This document shows, piece by piece, positions 1 through 9,247 of a DNA stretch of 64,000 nt. Both the position numbers and the translations under genes were made by a program. The notes beneath the pieces were generated by a model, which searched no databases, was not told the origin of the DNA, and saw only the letters and a program-made list of their open reading frames with translations. The DNA is from Flavobacteriales bacterium (GTDB taxonomy: Bacteria > Bacteroidota > Bacteroidia > Flavobacteriales_F > PHOS-HE28): positions 310,001 to 374,000 of the forward strand of contig JADJLR010000008.1 of NCBI GenBank assembly GCA_016710015.1, written 5' to 3'. Each line of letters begins with the position of its first letter. The stretch's first letter is position 1.

Positions 1-14
1 GCATTCAGACCTCC

Positions 15-254
15 CTACCGATCCTTCGAGGTGTAAACGGGAGTGCCCATGATATACCAACGGTTCAATTCACCGGGAGGACGATTAACCCACAGAAAGC
101 GCACCTCTTCCAAAATAAAATCGACATGCGAGCCGGACACTCTGCTACAACTCGTGCGGGATTGTTCACCCTCAACCTCGATAACGTACCAAGGTTGCTC
201 GTGAGTTCCGATGTTTTCAATGTTTGTATTCATCATCCTGAGTTCTAATGGCAA
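15..254 (-). CDS. small hypothetical protein
   Basis: This open frame encodes up to 79 residues; an internal Met-Asn-Thr-Asn start at 235 is more natural. I do not recognise a family. The product is polar, has no signal peptide or membrane segment, and contains a short Trp-rich stretch (PWYVIEVEGE) followed by a C-terminal MGTPVYTSK tail. It lies alone at the window edge, about 215 bp from the next gene on the same strand, and that gap shows nothing recognisable. It could be a spurious frame; only length and plausible composition support it. Confidence 0.35.
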   Translation of the reverse strand: MPLELRMMNTNIENIGTHEQPWYVIEVEGEQSRTSCSRVSGSHVDFILEEVRFLWVNRPPGELNRWYIMGTPVYTSKDR

Positions 255-469
255 AAATAACCTAGTGTTGGGTCGTTCGGTTCTAGCAATTTACCTACTC
301 CGCACGTAGCCTTCAGATACGCGCGCCAACCTCAGACATTCCCCAGCAATTGGCGTAGCACCATGGATTCGTAATGACAGGTTAGCTACAGGCTAACGGC
401 TTCCTATTCTCTTCGTTTGTAGCCGCAGGGAATGGGCAGAAGGCAACCACGCTGCGGTAATACAGGAGA

Positions 470-973
470 TCAGTACGGCTCTGCTAATGATTTCACAGGT
501 CCACCATGAAATTCAATCAAGCGGCTCAATGCGCGGCGCATCCTTTCCAGCATCCCATCTGAGTCGAATGACTTCTTGAGAATGACACAGTGCTTTGTGA
601 TCGTTTCAATCTTGCCGTTTATTGATAAGATTGACTCGGTCTCCCCATTTGGTGCGATATGAAAGCAAAGCCAAACAACCTCTGGATATTGAACCAACGA
701 GAGATACTCTACATCAGTAATGGTGATTCGCGCCGTACGCGTCTCCTGCGCACCAAACATGCCTGGCTGAGTCGAAAAGATGTACATCAGTCCACCCAAG
801 TAAGAAACACTCTCTTCATTCTGTTGATAAAGCGAAATCTTGTCGGCTATCCATCGCTCCGTTTCCTCCAGTGAGGTGTTGTCAGTCGTTTGTCCGATAC
901 AAGGATGCGCAACAAACCAAGTGGTAGCAAGCGCGATTACAACGCAAAAGAAGGGACAAGACGATGCTCTCAT
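470..973 (-). CDS. secreted hypothetical protein with signal peptide
   Basis: The 167-residue product begins with a signal peptide (basic start, then CVVIALATTWFVAHP, with likely cleavage after CIGQ), so it should be exported to the periplasm or beyond. The mature part has no motif I recognise. It contains an acidic ERWIADKISLYQQNE helix, a central beta-rich segment, and an amphipathic Arg-rich helix (LERMRRALSRLIEF) near the C-terminus. It stands alone, separated from nrdA by a hairpin. The export signal is clear; the function is unknown. Confidence 0.55.
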   Translation of the reverse strand: MRASSCPFFCVVIALATTWFVAHPCIGQTTDNTSLEETERWIADKISLYQQNEESVSYLGGLMYIFSTQPGMFGAQETRTARITITDVEYLSLVQYPEVVWLCFHIAPNGETESILSINGKIETITKHCVILKKSFDSDGMLERMRRALSRLIEFHGGPVKSLAEPY

Positions 974-1042
974 TGCTGTGATTCATATAGAGCGAAGGTA
1001 GCTGTCAGTATGCGGGACCTATGCAATTGGTCGTATAAAGCA

Positions 1043-1072
1043 GCGCAGGGCCCACTTCCGTGAGCCCTGCGC
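1043..1072 (-). terminator. hairpin terminator downstream of nrdA
   Basis: A strong inverted repeat has 9-bp arms, GCGCAGGGC and GCCCTGCGC, with further CAC/GTG pairing inside a short loop. It lies 24 bp past the nrdA stop and before the secreted hypothetical gene. Read on the minus strand the stem is followed by CTGCTTTAT, a weak U-tract, so termination is likely but not certain. Confidence 0.6.
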
Positions 1073-1096
1073 TTGTTTCATTTCATCGGTCAGACC

Positions 1097-3611
1097 CTAC
1101 CCCGAACACATCTCGCACCCCTCTGGATCATCCAGCGAGCAGGAGATCTCCGCTTGGGCTTGCGCCTGTTTGCTGAGGGTCTTCATGCGCTCGCCGTTCT
1201 GCTTTTCCACGGCGGTCACAGGCAAGTCATTCTCTTCTACCTCGGTTTCCACTTCCTCTTCTACCAGGGTAGCGGCCGGTGCTTTGGTGGCAACAGGTGG
1301 TGTGGCCTTCTCGGCTTTGGCCGGCGTTGCTTTGGTGGGCTCGCTCAATTTGCTCTTGTCCACCGTGAACTTGATGGCGTCGGTAGCGGCCTTGGTGCGC
1401 AGGTAGTACATGCCGGTCTTCAGGCCCGCCTTCCAGCTGTAGAAGTGCATGCTGGTGAGCTTGCCGAAGTTGGCGTTCTCCATGAAGATGTTGAGGCTCT
1501 GGCTCTGGCAGATGTAGGCGCCCCGGTCCGCAGCCATGTCGATGATCACCTTCTGGCTGATCTCCCAAGCGGTCTTGTACAGGTCCTTCAGGTTCTGTGG
1601 GATCTCTGGGATGTTGGCCACGCTGCCGTTCGCGGCGATGATCTTGTTCTTGAGGTCTTCTCCCCAGAGGCTCAACTTCACGAGGTCGCGCAGCAGGTAC
1701 TTGTTCACCACCACGAATTCGCCGCTCAATACACGGCGGGTGTAGATGTTGCTGGTGTAGGGTTCGAAGCACTCGTTGTTGCCGAGGATCTGCGCGGTGC
1801 TGGCCGTGGGCATCGGTGCCAGCAGCAGGCTGTTGCGCGCGCCGTGTTTCTTCACTTCCTCGCGCAGCACGTCCCATTCCCAGCGGTCGCTCGGTTTCAC
1901 GCCCCACATGTCGAACTGGAACACGCCTTCGCTCACGGGACTGCCTTCGTAGGTTTCGTACGGGCCTTCTTCTTTCGCAAGGTCCTTGCTGGCGGTGAGT
2001 GCCGCGTAGTAGATGGTCTCGAAGATCTCGCGGTTCAGCACTTTCGCCTCTACGCTATCGAACGGATAACGCATCAGGATGAAGGCATCCGCCAAGCCTT
2101 GCACGCCGATGCCGATGGGGCGGTGGCGCATGTTGCTGCGTCGTGCCTCGGGGATCGGGTAGTAGTTCTGATCGATGACGCGGTTGAGGTTGCGCGCCAA
2201 TTGGTAGGTGACCTCGAAGAGTTTGTCGTGATCGAAGCGACCTTTCTCCACGTACTTCGGAAGGGCGAGCGAACCGAGGTTGCACACGGCCACTTCGTCC
2301 GGGCTGGTGTACTCGATGATCTCGGTGCAGAGGTTGCTGCTCTTAATGGTACCGAGGTTCTGCTGGTTGCTCTTGCCGTTGGCCGCATCCTTGAAGAGGA
2401 TGTACGGTGTGCCGGTCTCGATCTGGCTTTCCAGGATCTTGAACCACAGGTCTTGCGCCTTGATCGTTTTGCGGCCCTTGCCTTCGGTCTCGTACTTCTC
2501 GTAGAGTGCTTCGAATTTGGCACCGTGCGTATCGGCGAGGCCTGGGCACTCGTTCGGGCACATCAGGGTCCACTGGCCACCTTGTTCCACACGCTTCATG
2601 AAGAGGTCTGGGATCCACATCGCATAGAACAGGTCGCGGGCGCGCATCTCTTCTTTGCCGTGGTTCTTCTTCAACTCCAGGAAGTCGAACACATCGGCAT
2701 GCCATGGTTCCAGGTACATGGCAAAACTGCCTTTGCGCTTTCCGCCGCCTTGGTCCACATAACGGGCCGTGTCGTTGAACACGCGCAGCATGGGCACGAT
2801 GCCGTTGCTGGTGCCGTTGGTGCCTTTGATGTAGCTGCCCTTCGCACGCAGATTGTGGATGCTTAGGCCGATTCCACCTGCACTCTGGCTGATCTGCGCG
2901 CACTGCTTCAGCGTATCGTAGATGCCGTTGATGCTGTCGTCCTTCAACTGGAGCAGGAAGCAGCTACTCATCTGCGGCTTGGGCGTACCCGCGTTGAAGA
3001 GTGTTGGTGTTGCATGGGTGTACCAGCCTTCGCTCAGGTCGTTGTAGGTGCGGATCGCAGCTTCGATGTCGTTCTTGTGGATGCCCACAGATACGCGCAT
3101 CAGCATGTGCTGCGGACGCTCCACCACCTTGCCGTGCAGGCGCAAGAGGTAGCTGCGCTCCAAGGTCTTGAAGCCGAAGAAGTCGTAGTTGAAGTCGCGG
3201 TCGTAGATGATGGCGCTGTCCAACACCTCGGCGTTGTCCGTGATGATCTTGTGGACATCCTCCGCAATGAGCGATGCCGGTGCACCGGTCTTCGGGTCGG
3301 TGTATTCGTAGAGGTCCTTCATGCATTCACTAAAGGACTTCTTGGTGCTCTTGTGCAAGTTGCTCACCGCGATACGGCTGGCGAGTTGCGCGTAGTCCGG
3401 ATGCTTCACCGTCATGGTGGCGGCTACTTCAGCGGTAAGGTTGTCCAAGATCGGTGGTGGTCACCCCATCGAAGATGCCGTCGATCACCTTCAGGGTGAC
3501 CTAGGTGGCATCCACCAGGGGTCCAACTCGTAGCACAGCTTCTTCACCCGTGCGGTGATCTTATCGAATTTCACGGCCTCCCGGCGTCCGTCGCGCTTGA
3601 TCACATACATG
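1097..3611 (-). CDS. nrdA: ribonucleoside-diphosphate reductase alpha subunit, class Ia (frame-broken in the ATP cone)
   Basis: This is the catalytic large subunit that reduces NDPs to dNDPs in the cytoplasm with NrdB. The uninterrupted frame (1097-3448, 783 codons) holds the family hallmarks: QMSSCFLLQL (redox Cys), SNLCTEIIEYT (active-site Cys and Glu), VAVCNLGSLALP (partner Cys), NECFEPYTSNIY, and the C-terminal shuttle CEMCSG. An Ala/Pro/Glu-rich linker precedes that tail. Upstream DNA still encodes an ATP-cone start, MYVIKRDGRREAVKFDKI, from 3611. Between about 3455 and 3520 the frame breaks: one C is missing in a C run after Asp-Pro, a TAG stands where a Glu codon is expected, and one T is extra before the Asp-Asn-Leu motif. 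Restoring these three changes gives a normal full-length NrdA. Sequencing error is likely because the gene is essential and the rest is intact. nrdB lies about 290 bp upstream on the same strand. Confidence 0.93.
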
Positions 3612-3903
3612 CTTTTCTGTTAGGTATTGGTCCTTCGCCCAGGCTCCCGCTCAGATGAAGGGTGGTGGATGTTCGATGACTCGGGATAGGAGGAGTTACA
3701 TGTTGCGTATTCCTTTGGCTCCTGTCCGTCTCGCGGTTCTAAAATTCTTCTTCCCTTGTGCTCTCCCCGAAGTCGGGTTTGGCTTGTTCTTCAACTGTTC
3801 ATTGTGCATTCGCCACTGTTGGGGGGTTGAAGGTTGAATTGAACGCAGGTTGGGTGTTGGGTCCAACCCTCAACCGATATCAACCTACAACTCTCAACTT
3901 TCC
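3612..3903 (-). other. nrdB-nrdA intergenic region, no gene seen
   Basis: This gap between the end of nrdB and the nrdA ATP cone has no supported gene. A 60-codon open frame on the plus strand has no family resemblance. The right half is pyrimidine/purine-biased (CTACAACTCTCAAC and similar), a low-complexity type common in Bacteroidetes spacers. It may carry an nrdA promoter, but I see no clear -7 box. Confidence 0.4.
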
Positions 3904-4937
3904 TTAAAAATCAGCGTCCAGTGTGAATTTGGCGTCGTTCTTATCGCCCTTGTTCAGCACACCGGCCTTCTGGTATTCGCCCACGCGCTTCTCGAAGAAA
4001 TTGGTCTTGCCCTGTAGGCTGATCATCTCCATGAAATCGAACGGGTTGGTGGCGTTGTACACCTTCTCGTTGCCCAATTCCATCAACAATCGATCGGCCA
4101 CGAACTCGATGTACTGCTGCATCAACTTGGCGTTCATGCCGATCAGGTTCACCGGCAACGCATCGGTCACGAATTCCTTCTCGATCTCCACGGCATCTCG
4201 GATGATCTTCTCAACGGTCTTCTTGTTCAGCTTGTTCACCATGTGCTTGTTGTAGAGCAAGCAGGCGAAGTCGCAGTGCAGGCCCTCGTCGCGACTGATC
4301 AGCTCGTTGCTGAAGGTGAGGCCGGGCATCAGACCGCGCTTCTTCAGCCAGAAGATGCTGCAGAAGCTACCGCTGAAGAAGATGCCTTCCACGGCGGCAA
4401 AGGCGACAAGGCGCTCCGCGAAGCTGCCCTTGCTGATCCAGCGCAGTGCCCATTCGGCCTTCTTCTTCACGCAATCCACGGTCTCGATGGCGTGCAACAA
4501 GTGATCCTTCTCCAGGGATCCCTGATGTAGGTGTCGATGAGGAAGCTGTACGTCTCGCTGTGGATGTTCTCCATGGCGATCTGGAAGCCGTAGAAGAATC
4601 GTGCTTCCGGATACTGCACCTCGTGGACGAAGTTCTCGGCGAGGTTCTCGTTCACGATGCCATCGCTCGCAGCGAAGAAGGCAAGGATGTGCTTGATGAA
4701 GTAGCGCTCGTCATCGTTGAGCTTGTCGTTCCAGTCCACCAGATCGGCGTGGAGGTCGATCTCCTCGGCGGTCCAGAATGCGGCCTCGTGTTGTTTGTAG
4801 TACTGCCAGATGTCGTTGTGCTGGATCGGGAAGATCACGAATCGATCCTTGTTCTCCTTGAGCAAGGGTTCGTTCGCGTTCTGGTCGGTGATCAGTGCAT
4901 CCATGCTCATTTGGGGATCGGTATTCTTGGTACTCAT
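3904..4937 (-). pseudogene. nrdB: ribonucleoside-diphosphate reductase beta subunit, class Ia (one frameshift)
   Basis: This small subunit houses the di-iron/tyrosyl-radical cofactor used by NrdA. It resembles eukaryote-type R2: HILAFFAASDGIVNENL, then ARFFYGFQIAMENIHSETY, in which Tyr116 fits the radical tyrosine, then SISKGSF-type core and SNELISRDEGLHCDFA metal-ligand helix, ending in FTLDADF, the tail that docks on NrdA. I chose the ATG at 4937 (MSTKNTDPQ). The frame breaks near 4516, where Asp-Pro-Leu-Glu-Lys is expected but one C is missing from a CCC run. Both halves are otherwise intact and together give a full-length protein of about 344 residues. An essential gene broken by one homopolymer base suggests a sequence error. 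Confidence 0.92.
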
Positions 4938-5424
4938 GCTTACTGAATTCTTTCGGAGACGACTTCTTGGCTGGGAAGCCGCCCCCAATTACTGACTTCT
5001 CGAACTTGGTGCTGGTTCCGTCGACTTCGATCCTTGCGGTGCGAGAGAGCGTCGCCGTCGGGTTACAAAAGTGGACCGAGTGAAAGGCTCTGACAAGGAT
5101 CGAAGGGGTGAACTTCCCGGAGGTTTTCAACACGGCCAAGATCCTCTAGAACGACGCGGCAAGGCGTTGGAACGATCCGCTCCAAGAGAATTCTTTTCAC
5201 GATCCATCAACAACGTCTTAACCGCACGGCAGTAGGGCGAAAACGCAACAGAACCGAGCGGCAACGAGCGGTCAGTGTGCCCTCGCGGAAGACCGCTGAA
5301 CACATCGGTAACGATCGCGGGGGATGCCGTCGTACCTCTCCTCGCATATATCGCAACGCGGGCGCATGGACCGGACTTCACCTCTGCCGAACAGCGGGGT
5401 GAACAGCACCCAAGTCGAGCGTAT
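4938..5424. other. gene-free stretch upstream of nrdB
   Basis: About 490 bp between nrdB and the DUF3109 gene contains only short open frames with Arg/Ser-rich translations that match nothing. It should hold the nrdB promoter; I cannot point to a convincing NrdR box or -33/-7 pair. Confidence 0.4.
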
Positions 5425-6017
5425 CTACTTGATTTTGGTTGAACGCTCCTCCACCCAAGCGGTATGGATGTTATCCAATTCATCGAACCATTCCTGGCCG
5501 TATGCACGCACGAGAGCATCCTTCAGAAAGCGATACACCGGCACATCCAACTTCGCACCACATGCGCAGGCGGGTTTGCAGATCGGCCACTTGTGGTAGT
5601 TCAGGCCATCGTGATCGGCCAGCTTCACCACGCGGATCGGGTATGTGGCAACTGAGCGGCTTGCGGAAGGGGATCGCACCATCCTTCCAGGCCTTCTCCA
5701 CGCCGCATAGGGCAATGCCCTTCTCATCGAACACGGTGAACGCGCACTCGCCCCTTCCTTCCACCAAGGTGGTCACCAGGTCGCCGTCGTCATCTACTTC
5801 ACTGACACCATCCTTCTCAATGGCACACTGGCCCTTCTCCGGGATGTAAGGCTTGATCTTCGGCCAAAGCTCCTGAAGCAGATCCGCTTCCTCCTGCGTT
5901 AAGGGTGCGCCGCTTTCCCCCTGCCACGCAGCATGCGCCTTTGCATGCACTGAGGTCGCAGACGAAACGTTTGTCGAAGATGTCTTCGCTGATGAGGGTA
6001 TTGCGGTGTTCGATCAC
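5425..6017 (-). pseudogene. DUF3109 family (cysteine-cluster) protein, two frame breaks
   Basis: Three overlapping fragments join into one DUF3109-like protein. The N-terminus reads NTLISEDIFDKRFVCDLSAC then KGACCV; the middle is GAPLTQEEADLLQELWPKI with GECAFTVFDEKGIALCGVE; the C-terminal part is LNYHKWPICKPACACGAKLD with VPVYRFLKDALVRAYGQEW. The conserved cysteines match this family, whose role is unknown and is thought to be metal binding. Break 1, near 5925, is one extra G in a G run after the CCVAG motif. Break 2, near 5653, lies between SCH and YPIRV and needs two more bases (or one fewer). With both corrected the protein is about 197 residues and complete. It sits between nrdB and the AbiEii-like gene, all on the minus strand. 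Confidence 0.8.
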
Positions 6018-6036
6018 GGTAGCAAAGGGAATGACA

Positions 6037-6666
6037 CTAGAGTAGAAAGCTGTTGACGATGCGTGAAATGGAGCGCTTCACTTCCGACCAAGAAAGGCCC
6101 TTCAGGCAAACCGGTGTCTCACTTTCCTCGGCATCGGCGAAGTAAACAAGTGTCCGCGGAATACTGATCATGATGGTGTTCCTTGGGTACTTGTGCTTAT
6201 GATGGTTCAGCAACCACTCCAGCCCGTGTGTGCGAAGTAAAATGTCGATGTCCCAAAAGTCCTTCTTCACGGCACGGTGACGTATGGCCTCGACCTTCAT
6301 CGGGCCAATGTCTTCATCTGCATAGATCCGGATCCCGTCCTCCAAAACGATATCTGCAACGCGAGCATGCGGAAACCGGACCAGATCGACCTTCACATCA
6401 CCAATGAAAGCGAATATGGCCCATTTCGCTTGTTGATCATGAACCATGGTGAATGCCTCGCCGAATTCCATGGTCAACGCCTCGCGAAGCAGTTCCTGAT
6501 CCAACTCACCTTCAGTGAAAAGGTCGAGATCAACAGAACGCCGATGCCCATAGCGCAATGCCAAGGCCGTGCCACCTACCAACGAGAAGTCCTTCAGGGC
6601 ATCCAAGCCCATCAGGCGCTTCAGTATGGCAAGCGTTCCGGGTTCAACTGTCTCGTAGTGTAACAT
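6037..6666 (-). CDS. nucleotidyltransferase, AbiEii/AbiGii toxin family
   Basis: The 209-residue product carries the AbiEii-type nucleotidyltransferase signature, FSLVGGTALALRYGHRRSVD followed by LDLF, near residues 28-52. A second acidic patch (VKVDLVRFPHARVADIV) and the MKVEAIRHRAVKKDFWDI segment are also typical. Family members transfer nucleotides to tRNA or other targets and act as toxins in type IV-like toxin-antitoxin or abortive-infection modules. Its start overlaps the end of the upstream DUF6922-like gene by about 46 bp, a tight two-gene operon. It could also be a domesticated nucleotidyltransferase. Confidence 0.8.
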   Translation of the reverse strand: MLHYETVEPGTLAILKRLMGLDALKDFSLVGGTALALRYGHRRSVDLDLFTEGELDQELLREALTMEFGEAFTMVHDQQAKWAIFAFIGDVKVDLVRFPHARVADIVLEDGIRIYADEDIGPMKVEAIRHRAVKKDFWDIDILLRTHGLEWLLNHHKHKYPRNTIMISIPRTLVYFADAEESETPVCLKGLSWSEVKRSISRIVNSFLL

Positions 6667-6917
6667 CTGAACGCTTCTAAGGGTTGCTCGAAGATCGCGC
6701 TAACGAAATGCCAGGTCCCAAGTGAAAGGAACTTCGCTTTGAGCAACGCCTCGACCACCTTCTCATCCCCATAATACCGCCTGCACTGCCTGATGTCCTC
6801 CACATCGCCGCGCTCGAACACCCGCTCGATCACGAAACTCGCCTTGGCATTGTAGTCCAGTTTATCAAAATCCACATCCCAAAAGATGCGGCGCTGCAAT
6901 ACCGGTGCGGGTTTCAT
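6621..6917 (-). CDS. DUF6922-like protein, probable partner of the AbiEii-like toxin
   Basis: This 98-residue protein starts at the ATG encoding MKPAPVLQRRIFWDVDFDKL and contains FVIERVFERGDVEDIRQCRR and EAFRCYTTRQLNPERLPY, which match the small DUF6922 proteins of Bacteroidetes that precede AbiEii-type nucleotidyltransferases. It has no signal peptide or membrane segment. The position upstream and overlapping the toxin-like gene suggests an antitoxin or specificity partner; that role is inferred from position only. Confidence 0.7.
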   Translation of the reverse strand: MKPAPVLQRRIFWDVDFDKLDYNAKASFVIERVFERGDVEDIRQCRRYYGDEKVVEALLKAKFLSLGTWHFVSAIFEQPLEAFRCYTTRQLNPERLPY

Positions 6918-7067
6918 TGCGGTAAAGGTAGCGAGAGAGATCACCTCGGACCATCCGCGTTCACCCTATCGATCCGCGTCATTCCGCGAAGGCGGAACAG
7001 GTCCTGCGTTCACTTCCCATCTTTGCGCCCGCGTCGCCAAAGCTTTCCAAGGCGCTCGCACACCATC

Positions 7068-8609
7068 ATGAGCAACCAAGAAGACCTTCTGAAGACCCTT
7101 ATCGGCCATGCCAAAGAGTATGGATTCGTGTTCCAAAGCAGCGAGATCTACGATGGCCTGAGCGCCACCTACGACTACGGACCGTATGGTGTCGAGCTGA
7201 AGAACAACATCCGCCGCTACTGGTGGGAGGCGATGACGAAGCTGAACGAGAACATCGTCGGCATCGACTCGGCGATCTTCATGCACCCTACTGTTTGGAA
7301 GGCCAGCGGACACGTGGATGCCTTCAATGATCCGTTGATCGACAACAAGGACAGCAAGAAGCGGTACCGTGCCGATGTGTTGCTGGAAGATCACATGGCG
7401 AAGTATGCCGACAAGATCACCAAGGAGATCGAGAAGGCGAAGAAGAAATTCGGCGATGACTTCGATGAGACCCAGTTCCGCGCTACGAACCCCAACGTGA
7501 AGCGCAGCCAAGACCGGATCGATGCAGTGGAAGGGCGAATGAAAGCCGTCCTCGAAGCGAACGACTTGGAAGGTGTTCGCCAACTGATCGTCGATGAGGA
7601 GATCAAGTGTCCAGTAAGTGGTACCGCCAATTGGACGGAGGTGCGCCAATTCAATTTGATGTTCGCCACCGAACTCGGAAGTGTAAGCGGCGAGAGCAGC
7701 ACGATCTACTTACGCCCTGAGACCGCACAAGGGATCTTCGTGAACTTCCTGAACGTGCAAAAGAGCGCACGCATGAAGCTGCCTTTTGGTATCGCACAAA
7801 CTGGCAAGGCCTTCCGGAACGAGATCGTTGCGCGCCAATTCATCTTCCGTATGCGGGAGTTCGAGCAGATGGAGATGCAATTCTTCATTAAACCCGGTAC
7901 CGAACTGGAGTGGTACAACACGTGGAAGGAGAAGCGCATGGCATGGCACCGTGCGTTGGGTCTGCCTCTGGAGAACTACCGCTTCCACGACCACATCAAA
8001 CTAGCGCACTACGCCAACGCCGCCTGCGACATCGAGTTCAAGTTCCCCATGGGCTTCAAGGAACTGGAGGGGATCCACAGCCGCACCGATTTCGACCTGA
8101 AGCAACACGAGGAATTCAGCGGCAAAAAGCTGCGCTACTTCGACACCGAGACCAACGAAAGCTACGTGCCCTACGTGGTGGAAACCTCCATCGGACTGGA
8201 CCGCATGTTCCTCGCGGTACTTAGCGGAGCTTATGAAGAAGAGAAACTGGAGAATGGTGAAGAGCGGGTGGTGTTACGGATTCCCGCGCCATTGGCCCCG
8301 GTGAAGATCGCCGTGCTGCCGTTGATCAAGAAAGACGGCCTGCCTGAAAAAGCACGCGCCATCATCGACACGCTGAAGCTTTCCCACAACTGCCAGTACG
8401 ATGACAAGGACAGCATCGGCAAGCGCTATCGCAGGCAGGACGCCATCGGCACACCCTATTGCATCACCGTGGACCACGATTCCCTCACCGACGACAAGGT
8501 GACCATCCGCGACCGCGACACCATGCAGCAGGAGCGCGTGGCGATCAGCGAGCTGGGCAGCATCGTGAGCGGGAAGGTGGATATGCGCGGGCTGTTGCGG
8601 AAGTTGTAG
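7068..8609 (+). CDS. glyS: glycine--tRNA ligase, eukaryotic/archaeal-type homodimer
   Basis: This class II aminoacyl-tRNA synthetase charges tRNA-Gly in the cytoplasm. The 513-residue product shows SEIYDGLSATYDYGPYGVEL (N-terminal catalytic segment), motif 2 FRNEIVARQFIFRMREFEQM, a motif 3-like YVPYVVETSIGLDRMF, and a C-terminal anticodon-binding domain beginning APVKIAVLPLIKKDGLPEKA. I chose the ATG at MSNQEDLLKTL; the frame stays open further upstream, but that extension is Arg-rich and unlike the family. A CATCTTTG hexamer-like -7 box lies about 45 bp upstream. It is read away from the AbiEii operon. Confidence 0.95.
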   Translation: MSNQEDLLKTLIGHAKEYGFVFQSSEIYDGLSATYDYGPYGVELKNNIRRYWWEAMTKLNENIVGIDSAIFMHPTVWKASGHVDAFNDPLIDNKDSKKRYRADVLLEDHMAKYADKITKEIEKAKKKFGDDFDETQFRATNPNVKRSQDRIDAVEGRMKAVLEANDLEGVRQLIVDEEIKCPVSGTANWTEVRQFNLMFATELGSVSGESSTIYLRPETAQGIFVNFLNVQKSARMKLPFGIAQTGKAFRNEIVARQFIFRMREFEQMEMQFFIKPGTELEWYNTWKEKRMAWHRALGLPLENYRFHDHIKLAHYANAACDIEFKFPMGFKELEGIHSRTDFDLKQHEEFSGKKLRYFDTETNESYVPYVVETSIGLDRMFLAVLSGAYEEEKLENGEERVVLRIPAPLAPVKIAVLPLIKKDGLPEKARAIIDTLKLSHNCQYDDKDSIGKRYRRQDAIGTPYCITVDHDSLTDDKVTIRDRDTMQQERVAISELGSIVSGKVDMRGLLRKL

Positions 8610-8622
8610 GACGGCAGCTTCG

Positions 8623-8630
8623 TATCTTCG
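8623..8630 (+). promoter_or_regulatory. probable -7 box for the vapBC-like pair
   Basis: TATCTTCG matches the Bacteroidetes -7 consensus (TAnnTTTG) at 7 of 8 positions and lies 7 bp upstream of the antitoxin ATG. The -33 TTG is poorly spaced. A near-leaderless transcript would follow. Confidence 0.35.
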
Positions 8631-8637
8631 CCATACC

Positions 8638-8877
8638 ATGGCCAAGAAGAAAAGCAGCTCTGCGGAAGCAGTGAAGGCACGTGCGCGGCGGGCTGCGCCG
8701 AAGAAGGCGGCCCCGAAAAAAGGGGCTGGCACCGCCAGTACTCGTAAGAAGAAGGGGTCACAACTTCAGCCTCCGAAGAAGCTTTTCGATGCCATGAAGT
8801 GGTGCGGCGTCCTTCCGGAACTTGCAGGGGATTCGTTGAAGATCCAACGGAAGTTACGCGACGAGTGGGCGAATTGA
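8638..8877 (+). CDS. small antitoxin-like protein with Lys/Ala-rich N-terminus
   Basis: The 79-residue product has a strongly basic, low-complexity first half (Lys, Ala, Pro repeats such as APKKAAPKK) and a conserved-looking second half, LFDAMKWCGVLPEL followed by LKIQRKLRDEW. The final motif resembles the toxin-binding tail of short antitoxins that accompany PIN toxins (xxVQRKxRDEWE). It lies 4 bp upstream of a PIN-domain gene. The basic tail may bind DNA or RNA, replacing a classical AbrB or ribbon-helix-helix domain; that is inference. Confidence 0.65.
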   Translation: MAKKKSSSAEAVKARARRAAPKKAAPKKGAGTASTRKKKGSQLQPPKKLFDAMKWCGVLPELAGDSLKIQRKLRDEWAN

Positions 8878-8881
8878 CCTT

Positions 8882-9247
8882 ATGGGCATGCGCGTAGTCG
8901 TTGACACAAGCCTGCTGATCGATCTGGCCGCAGGGGACTCGAGCGCAGCGGTCGCATTGAACGGACTTGAGATCTCTGTGTCGATCATCACCTGTATCGA
9001 ATTCCTTTCTTGGCCGAAGCTGACCGAGGCTGGGCTCCCTATTGCTGAAGCACTATTGGACCAGTACAACACAGAAGGCATTGGCCGGGCCATCCGCGAT
9101 CAGGCTGCATTCATCAAACGCTCATTCGGCTTGAAACTCCCCGATGCCGTCATTGCCGCCACAGCGTTGCATCTGAAGGCTCCATTGATCACCCGTGACA
9201 AGGGCTTCCAAAAGGTCGTCGAGTTGATCGAGGTACGGATGGTTTGA
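8882..9247 (+). CDS. vapC: PIN-domain toxin, VapC-like
   Basis: The 121-residue protein has the PIN nuclease acidic residues in order: VVVDTSLLIDLAAGD (first Asp), TCIEFLSWPKL (Glu), and KLPDAVIAATALHL (Asp) followed by APLITRDKGFQKV (Asp). VapC toxins cleave tRNA or rRNA and are neutralised by the upstream antitoxin. Start codons at 8882 and 8888 are both possible; the second gives MRVVVDTS, typical of the family. The preceding small gene forms the antitoxin half of the module. Confidence 0.85.
   Translation: MGMRVVVDTSLLIDLAAGDSSAAVALNGLEISVSIITCIEFLSWPKLTEAGLPIAEALLDQYNTEGIGRAIRDQAAFIKRSFGLKLPDAVIAATALHLKAPLITRDKGFQKVVELIEVRMV

Noticed and set aside
1073..2866. 597-codon plus-strand open frame opposite nrdA
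   Set aside because: It is the antisense shadow of nrdA in GC-rich coding DNA; the translation is His/Val/Leu-rich and matches no family, while nrdA has all catalytic motifs.
3455..4520. Programmed frameshifting in nrdA/nrdB
   Set aside because: nrdA would need two shifts and a stop read-through in 65 bp, and the same one-base losses occur in unrelated genes, so error is favoured. Kept as a question in the findings only.
5127..5519. 130-codon minus-strand frame upstream of nrdB
   Set aside because: Arg/Ser-rich translation, overlaps the DUF3109 gene in another frame, no motif or signal; not supported as a gene.
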